Part shown: positions 60,109 to 64,000 of the stretch, piece by piece
Position numbering within the stretch: the stretch's first letter is position 1
Layout: each line of letters starts with the position of its first letter
DNA from: Streptomyces fumanus
GTDB taxonomy: Bacteria > Actinomycetota > Actinomycetes > Streptomycetales > Streptomycetaceae
DNA length: 64,000 nt
Reading direction: 5' to 3'
Assembly (NCBI RefSeq): GCF_014655295.1
Contig: NZ_BNBI01000023.1
Coordinates: 27,453 to 91,452, forward strand
Notes under the pieces: generated by a model
Database searches by the model: none
What the model was told of the DNA's origin: nothing
What the model saw: the letters and a program-made list of their open reading frames with translations, nothing else
Program-made: the position numbers and the translations under genes

Positions 60109-60991
60109 GTGGGGCGGGGTGATCTTTCAGATGACGAGTGGATGCGGCTGGAGCGGCATCTGCCGCGTAACCGCGGTCGAGGCGGACGTTGGCAGTGCCA
60201 CCGTCGCGTGATCAACGGCATCCTGTTCCGGCAGCGGACCGGTCTGCCCCGGCGGGATCTGCCGCCGCAATTTGGCAAGTGGAAGACGCTTCACGATCGT
60301 CATCGCAGATGGTCGGCGGACGGTACGTGGGAGAAGATCCTGCGAGCCGTCCAAGCTGACGCCTCTGCAGAGGGCCGGATCGACCGGAGCACGGTGAGCG
60401 TCGACTCGACGTCTTGCCGAGCACACAAGCACGCAGTCGGCGCCCTCACCCGCGCGCCACGAATCCCGGGCCGCCGCAGTCGCCCGGCCAGGCACCGTTC
60501 CGACGAGGGCCTGGGCCGCTCCCGCGGAGGCTGACCTGCAAAATTCACCTGGCCAGCGAGGGTGGTCGTCGTCCGTTGGTCTTCGTTATCACGCCCGGAC
60601 AGTGGGGTGACGCCCCGCAGTTCATGCCTGTGTTCGAACAGGCCAAAGTCCCAAAGCCGGGCGGCGGACGCCCTCGCACGCGACCAGACCATGTCGGAGG
60701 AGACAAAGCGTATTCCTCGCGCCGAAACCGACCGGTACCTACGGCGTCGGCGAATCAAGCACACCATCCCCGAACCCAGGGAACCATCGAGCCAACCGCC
60801 AACGGCGGAGCAGCAAGGGCGGCCGGCCCACCGGCTTCGACACAACGGTCTACCGGCGCCGCAATGAGGTCGAGCGCACCATCAACCGGCTCAAGACGTT
60901 CCGCGCGGTCGCCACCCGGTAAGACAAGCGGGCCTTCGTCTTCCACGGCACCGTCACGGTCGCGGCGATCCGACTGTGGCTCCGCCCGTAG
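60109..60991 (+). pseudogene. IS5-family transposase, frameshifted, with a stop
   Basis: The N-terminal frame reads LSDDEWMRLERHLPRNRGRG, CHRRVINGILFRQRTGLPRR and WEKILRAVQADASAEGRIDR, then SVDSTSCRAHKHAVGA with the first catalytic Asp (VDST). Further blocks lie in other frames: LTCKIHLASEGGRRPLVFVI with TPGQWGDAPQFMPVFEQ, then YRRRNEVERTINRLKTFRAV. After AVATR a TAA (near 60931) stands where Tyr or another residue is expected, before DKRAFVFHGTVTVAAIRLWL. Several shifts and one stop make it inactive. Confidence 0.75.
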
Positions 60992-61006
60992 CCATCGCTT
61001 CCGCGG

Positions 61007-61543
61007 CTATGCCTCTTCCGGGACCAAGGCGCCGAGCTCGACTTCCTCGAAAACGCGTGACCACCAGGCTTCATCATCCTCGAACACCTTCGGATCGCTC
61101 TGCCGGGCCCGCTCAAGCACGTCTTCGACGTAGTCCTCGTAGTCGTCGTCCGCGTCGCTCTTTCCCGAACACGTGAACGCCTCCCACACCTCCAGGACGT
61201 TCTGCAGACCGGCAACCGAATAGTTGACCAACCCGTACTGCTGATCCCCATCGCCTTCATAGCCGCGGGCCATCCACACCTCACCACTGTCGATCAGCAG
61301 CCAGTACGTGTTGACACCGTCCTCGAACGCACCGAGGAATGCAGCCCGACCCTGCGGAAGGTCGCGGACTTCCAGCTCCCGACCCGAGGCCCGCACGAAC
61401 ATGCGCTTGCAGTCGGCCGGCAACCCTCGCTCGACCAGCCCAGACACCGCCTCGCCGTCCACACCCAGGCGCGCGAGGGAACTCGCGTCGTATGGCAGCC
61501 ACAGCACGCTCGGCAACCGACACCCCCTACTCGATCCGTCCAT
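61007..61543 (-). CDS. SUKH-4-like immunity protein
   Basis: The 178-residue protein reads LPSVLWLPYDASSLARLGVD, ERGLPADCKRMFVRASGREL, AAFLGAFEDGVNTYWLLIDS and GEVWMARGYEGDGDQQYGLV, then VNYSVAGLQNVLEVWEAFTC. A short N-terminal 'GLP' element, the strand 'WLLIDSxxGEVWxx' and 'LVNxSVxxLxxxL' match the SUKH superfamily, which neutralises polymorphic nuclease toxins. The C-terminus is acidic (DADDDYEDYVEDVLERA). The start lies only 25 bp inside the right inverted repeat of the insertion sequence, so the promoter is in the repeat or beyond. It is the only intact gene inside this element. Confidence 0.75.
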   Translation of the reverse strand: MDGSSRGCRLPSVLWLPYDASSLARLGVDGEAVSGLVERGLPADCKRMFVRASGRELEVRDLPQGRAAFLGAFEDGVNTYWLLIDSGEVWMARGYEGDGDQQYGLVNYSVAGLQNVLEVWEAFTCSGKSDADDDYEDYVEDVLERARQSDPKVFEDDEAWWSRVFEEVELGALVPEEA

Positions 61544-61588
61544 CCGATCCTCTCAGACCGCTTGGACGACCCATCGGACAGGACCTAG

Positions 61589-62935
61589 TAATGCTTCGTT
61601 AGGTTGTGGGCTGTCTGCGGCTGCTCCGGGGGCTGGGCAGGGGTCGGCCGCAGGTGGTGCAGGTACCGGTCCAGCACCTCAGCAGGTCCTAAAGAACGCC
61701 GAGGACCTGGTAGGGAGTCAGGCCGGCATCTGGGCTTCTGGGTCGAGCCGCCACAGGGTGAGGAAGGCTTGTGCGGCGGTGACCAGGGTGACGTGGTGGT
61801 GCCAGCCGCGCCAGGTGCGGCCCTCGAAGTGGTCCAGTCCGAGGCCGTGCTTGGGCTCGCGGTAGTCGTGCTCGATGCGCCAGCGCATCTTCGCCCACCG
61901 CACCAGGTCGGCGACCGGGGTGGTGGCGGGCACGTTCGATATCCAGTAGCCCGTCGGAGTGTCCTGGCCGGCCGGCCATTCGACCAGGAGTGTCCGCGGG
62001 GGCAGGACGCCGTCCCACTGGTTACGGCCGCCGCCGGCCTCCTGGGCCGCGGCCAGGGACTGCTTGCCCGCGGGCCGCACGGTCAGCACCGCGAAGCGTG
62101 AGGTCATCGTGCCCTTGCTGCCCTGCCTCCAGGTCACCTCGGTGAACCGGTCCGAGCCCGCCGTAAGCAGGCTGGTGCGGCTCGATGTCCTCCGGGTGGG
62201 CGACTTCTTTGCCGTTCAGGGCCAGGACGTAGGACAGTCCTCGTTCCTGGAGGCCGAGCCGGAAGGGGGTGCTGACGCCGTAGCCGGCGTCAGCGACCAC
62301 GACCGGCGCCTTCAACTGCCACTGGGCGAGTGTGTCCAGCAGGCCGAGCGCCAGACGCCACTTCTCCCGGTGCACCACGTCGTCGGGAATTCCTGCCCTG
62401 CGGCATGGGTCCGGCTCGTCCGTCCACTCACGCGGCAGATACAACTGCCACTCCAGCGGGCACGAGGCGGTGTCGGTGGCGGCATGGACACTGACCGCGA
62501 CCTGGCAGTTGGCCCGTTTGCCGACCGCTCCGCAGTACTGGCGGGCCACACCCACCGACGCGGTGCCGCACTTGGGGAACGACACATCGTCGATCACCCA
62601 CACCTCAGGGCGGATGGCCTCGGACAGCCGCTCGGCGATCCGCCGCCTGACCGGTAAGGGATCCCACGGCGACTGGTTCACGAACTGCTGCAGGGCCTGC
62701 ATGTTCCCGTCCGGCAGACGCTCGGCCATCGGCTGGATCGACTTGCGACGGCCGTCCAGCATCAGACCTCGCAGATAACACCCGCCCCACCGCCGCTGAT
62801 CCCGCCGCGGCACCGAGGCGAACACATCGGCAACGAACTCCGATAACTCACCCCGGAGCCGTTCCACCTCCCCCAACCTCATAACGAGGAAGATGCCCAC
62901 CACCAAGCGAGATCACCCGACCTAACGAAGCACTA
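61589..62935. mobile_element. IS701-family insertion sequence
   Basis: Ends TAATGCTTCGTTAGG (61589-61603) and the inverted right copy (TAGTGCTTCGTTAGG read from 62935) match at 14 of 15 bases. CTAG at 61585-61588 and 62936-62939 is the expected 4-bp target duplication. The left CTAG is shared with the preceding element. The transposase runs on the minus strand. Confidence 0.8.
61718..62906 (-). pseudogene. IS701-family transposase, one frameshift
   Basis: From ATG 62906 the frame reads MVVGIFLVMRLGEVERLRGE, SVPRRDQRRWGGCYLRGLML, LDGRRKSIQPMAERLPDGNM and RPEVWVIDDVSFPKCGTASV, where DD holds the first catalytic Asp. It goes on with LKAPVVVADAGYGVSTPFRL (second Asp) and VLALNGKEVAHPED. Near 62165 the frame shifts by one; the rest (LLTAGSDRFTEVTWRQGSKG; RWAKMRWRIEHDYREPKHGL with the catalytic Glu; VTLVTAAQAFLTLWRLDPEA) ends at 61718. 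A single indel separates it from a complete ~395-residue DDE transposase, so inactivation is recent or an assembly error. Confidence 0.85.
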
Positions 62936-62939
62936 CTAG

Positions 62940-63798
62940 GGCCTGTCGTTTAGATCACCGGGTGAACGGACCGGAGGAAGATGCCTGCGATATGGAGTCC
63001 GGCCAGGTAGGTGGTGGCGGTCTTCTCGTAGCGGGTGGCGATGCCTCGCCACTGCTTCAGGCAGTTGATGCACCGCTCGACGGTGTTGCGCTGCTTGTAG
63101 GTCTCGCGGTCGAAGGCCGGTGGCCTGCCGCCTCGGCTGCCCCGACGTAGCCGGTGTGCGCGCTGGTCGGCGGGGACGGGACCACTACCTGGATGCCGCG
63201 CTTGCGCAGGTGCTCGCGGACCGCGCGGGAGGAGTACGCCTTGTCGGCCAGGACCAGATCCGGCCTGGTACGGGGCCCTCGCCGCGAGGGACGCGCAGGC
63301 GGGCTATGACGTCGGGGAAGGCGGGTGCATCACCGGCCTGGTCGGCGGTGAGATGGAACGCCAGCGGCCGGCAGCGGCCGTCGGCAGCCAGGTGAATCTT
63401 CGTGGTCAGTCCGCCGCGGGGCCGGCCGATGGTGTGGTCGCCAGGTTCGCCGGCCGGGGCCCCTTTTTGCGGGCCCCAGCCGCGTGCTGGTGGGCTCGCA
63501 CGATAGTGGAGTCCCCCGACACGGTCCAGGCGAGATCCTCGTCCGCGTCGGCCTGGGCCACCAGCGCGGTGAAGACCCGCTCCCAGGTGCCGTCGATGGC
63601 CCACATCCGCAGCCGGTTGTAGACGCCCCGCCAGTTGCCGTACCTCTCCGGCAGATGCACCCACTGCGTACCGGTCTGGAACTTGTAGGCGATCGCGTCG
63701 ATCACCTCACGGTGGTTCCGTCACCGGCCACCCCGCTTCGGCGTCCGGTCCGGGAGCAACGGCTCGATCCGCGCCCACTGCGCATCAGTCAACGGCAC
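62940..63798. mobile_element. IS5-family element, right end lost
   Basis: The left end GGGCCTGTCGTTTAGATCAC follows the CTAG at 62936-62939 directly and overlaps the transposase stop, as in related elements. No matching inverted end is found beyond the transposase start at 63798; unrelated coding-like DNA begins within about 10 bp. The right end has been deleted. Confidence 0.6.
62950..63798 (-). pseudogene. IS5-family transposase with stop and frameshifts
   Basis: From GTG 63798: PLTDAQWARIEPLLPDRTPK, then a TGA at 63721-63723 where Trp is expected, then VIDAIAYKFQTGTQWVHLPE, RYGNWRGVYNRLRMWAIDGT and WTVSGDSTIVRAHQHAAGA with the first catalytic Asp. A shift near 63450 leads to GGLTTKIHLAADGRCRPLAF, another to VLADKAYSSRAVREHLRKRG, and the tail reads RPAFDRETYKQRNTVERCIN and QWRGIATRYEKTATTYLAGL to TAA. 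At least three changes disable it. It is a different IS5 subgroup from the copy at 60109. Confidence 0.8.
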
Positions 63799-63808
63799 AC
63801 CCGGACCA

Positions 63809-64000
63809 ACGCTGGCCGCCGAAGCCGCCCGCTATGCCGCGGACGCACGCGCCTCGGCCAAACAAGCCCTGGACTACTCGGCCGAAGCCGCCTCCTACGC
63901 TCCCAGGCAGCGCAATCCCTCAAGCGCACCATTGCCTACGACCAGCAAGCGACCGAAGACGCCCAAGCAGCCGACCGTGCCGCGGGCAGAGCCGAGAGCT
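63809..64000 (+). pseudogene. Fragment of an Ala-rich repeat protein, possibly a polymorphic toxin
   Basis: The frame reads TLAAEAARYAADARASAKQA and LDYSAEAASYA, then shifts and continues as SQAAQSLKRTIAYDQQATED and AQAADRAAGRAES to the window edge. The dense Ala pattern with 'AAxYAxxAxxSAxQA' spacing resembles helical repeats (ALF or related) in long secreted polymorphic toxins of Streptomyces. The beginning is lost at the insertion-sequence junction. Assignment rests on pattern only; continuation to the right of the window would decide. Confidence 0.45.

Larger units (their letters stand above)
60055..61585. mobile_element. IS5-type element with a SUKH-type passenger gene
   Basis: The left end GGCCGTGTCCGATGGGTC (60055-60072) matches the inverted right end (61568-61585) at 16 of 18 bases. 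CTAG flanks both ends (60052-60055 and 61585-61588), in keeping with the CTAG-like targets of these elements. The transposase pseudogene occupies 60109-60991. The right end does not follow it directly; the immunity-type gene at 61007-61543 lies between the transposase and the right inverted repeat, so the element carries a passenger. Confidence 0.65.

Overview
The window is very GC-rich actinobacterial DNA, almost certainly Streptomyces: coding frames end in G or C at most third positions, GTG/TTG starts are common, and typical families occur (WhiB, Lsr2-like, XRE/sigma-like regulators, streptothricin acetyltransferase, IS110/IS701/IS5 transposases). The many decayed genes and mobile elements suggest a chromosome-arm (subtelomeric) region or a large plasmid. 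No tRNA or rRNA gene was recognised.

Layout. (1) 1-11.1 kb: decayed accessory DNA with an IS110 transposase running off the left edge, pseudogenes, an intact methyltransferase/ABC-ATPase/ABC-permease set, a regulator cluster broken by frameshifts and stop codons, a methyltransferase with a late stop, and a GNAT whose N-terminus is ten Arg-Thr repeats. (2) 11.5-45.6 kb: a largely intact low-oxygen/dormancy and fermentation island. It holds pyruvate formate-lyase with its activase, AdhE, a zinc alcohol dehydrogenase, a GNAT-fused ADP-forming acyl-CoA synthetase, GAPDH, pyruvate phosphate dikinase, six tandem-domain universal stress proteins, three CBS-BON proteins, an Acg-type nitroreductase, an Rv1733c-like fragment, a short HPF-like protein, a DoxX protein, a flavodoxin, and a DevS/DevR-like two-component pair. 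A repeated palindrome, GGGRCC-N3-GGYCCC, lies before most transcription units and resembles the mycobacterial DosR box. (3) 45.6-51.4 kb: recombinase relics, a secreted crystallin-like protein and one orphan type I-E-like CRISPR repeat. (4) 51.7-59.6 kb: a plasmid- or phage-like set (ASCH-like, WhiB, Lsr2-like, OB-like, sliding-clamp-like, deoxyribosyltransferase-like, Gp37/Gp68), a barstar-domain protein and a secreted protein. (5) 60-64 kb: three adjacent insertion sequences joined at CTAG sites, the first carrying a SUKH-type immunity gene, then a fragment of what may be a polymorphic toxin.

How region 2 could work (inference): when oxygen falls, the GAF-GAF kinase (16.1-17.8 kb) phosphorylates the LuxR-type regulator (31.9-32.6 kb), which binds the palindromes. 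PFL makes acetyl-CoA plus formate, the ADP-forming synthetase yields ATP and acetate, and AdhE and the zinc ADH re-oxidise NADH to ethanol. GAPDH and PPDK adjust glycolytic and PEP/pyruvate flux, while the USP, CBS and HPF-like proteins sense nucleotides and quieten translation. This resembles the mycobacterial DosR regulon and the S. coelicolor OsdKR region, with a complete PFL/AdhE fermentation set added.
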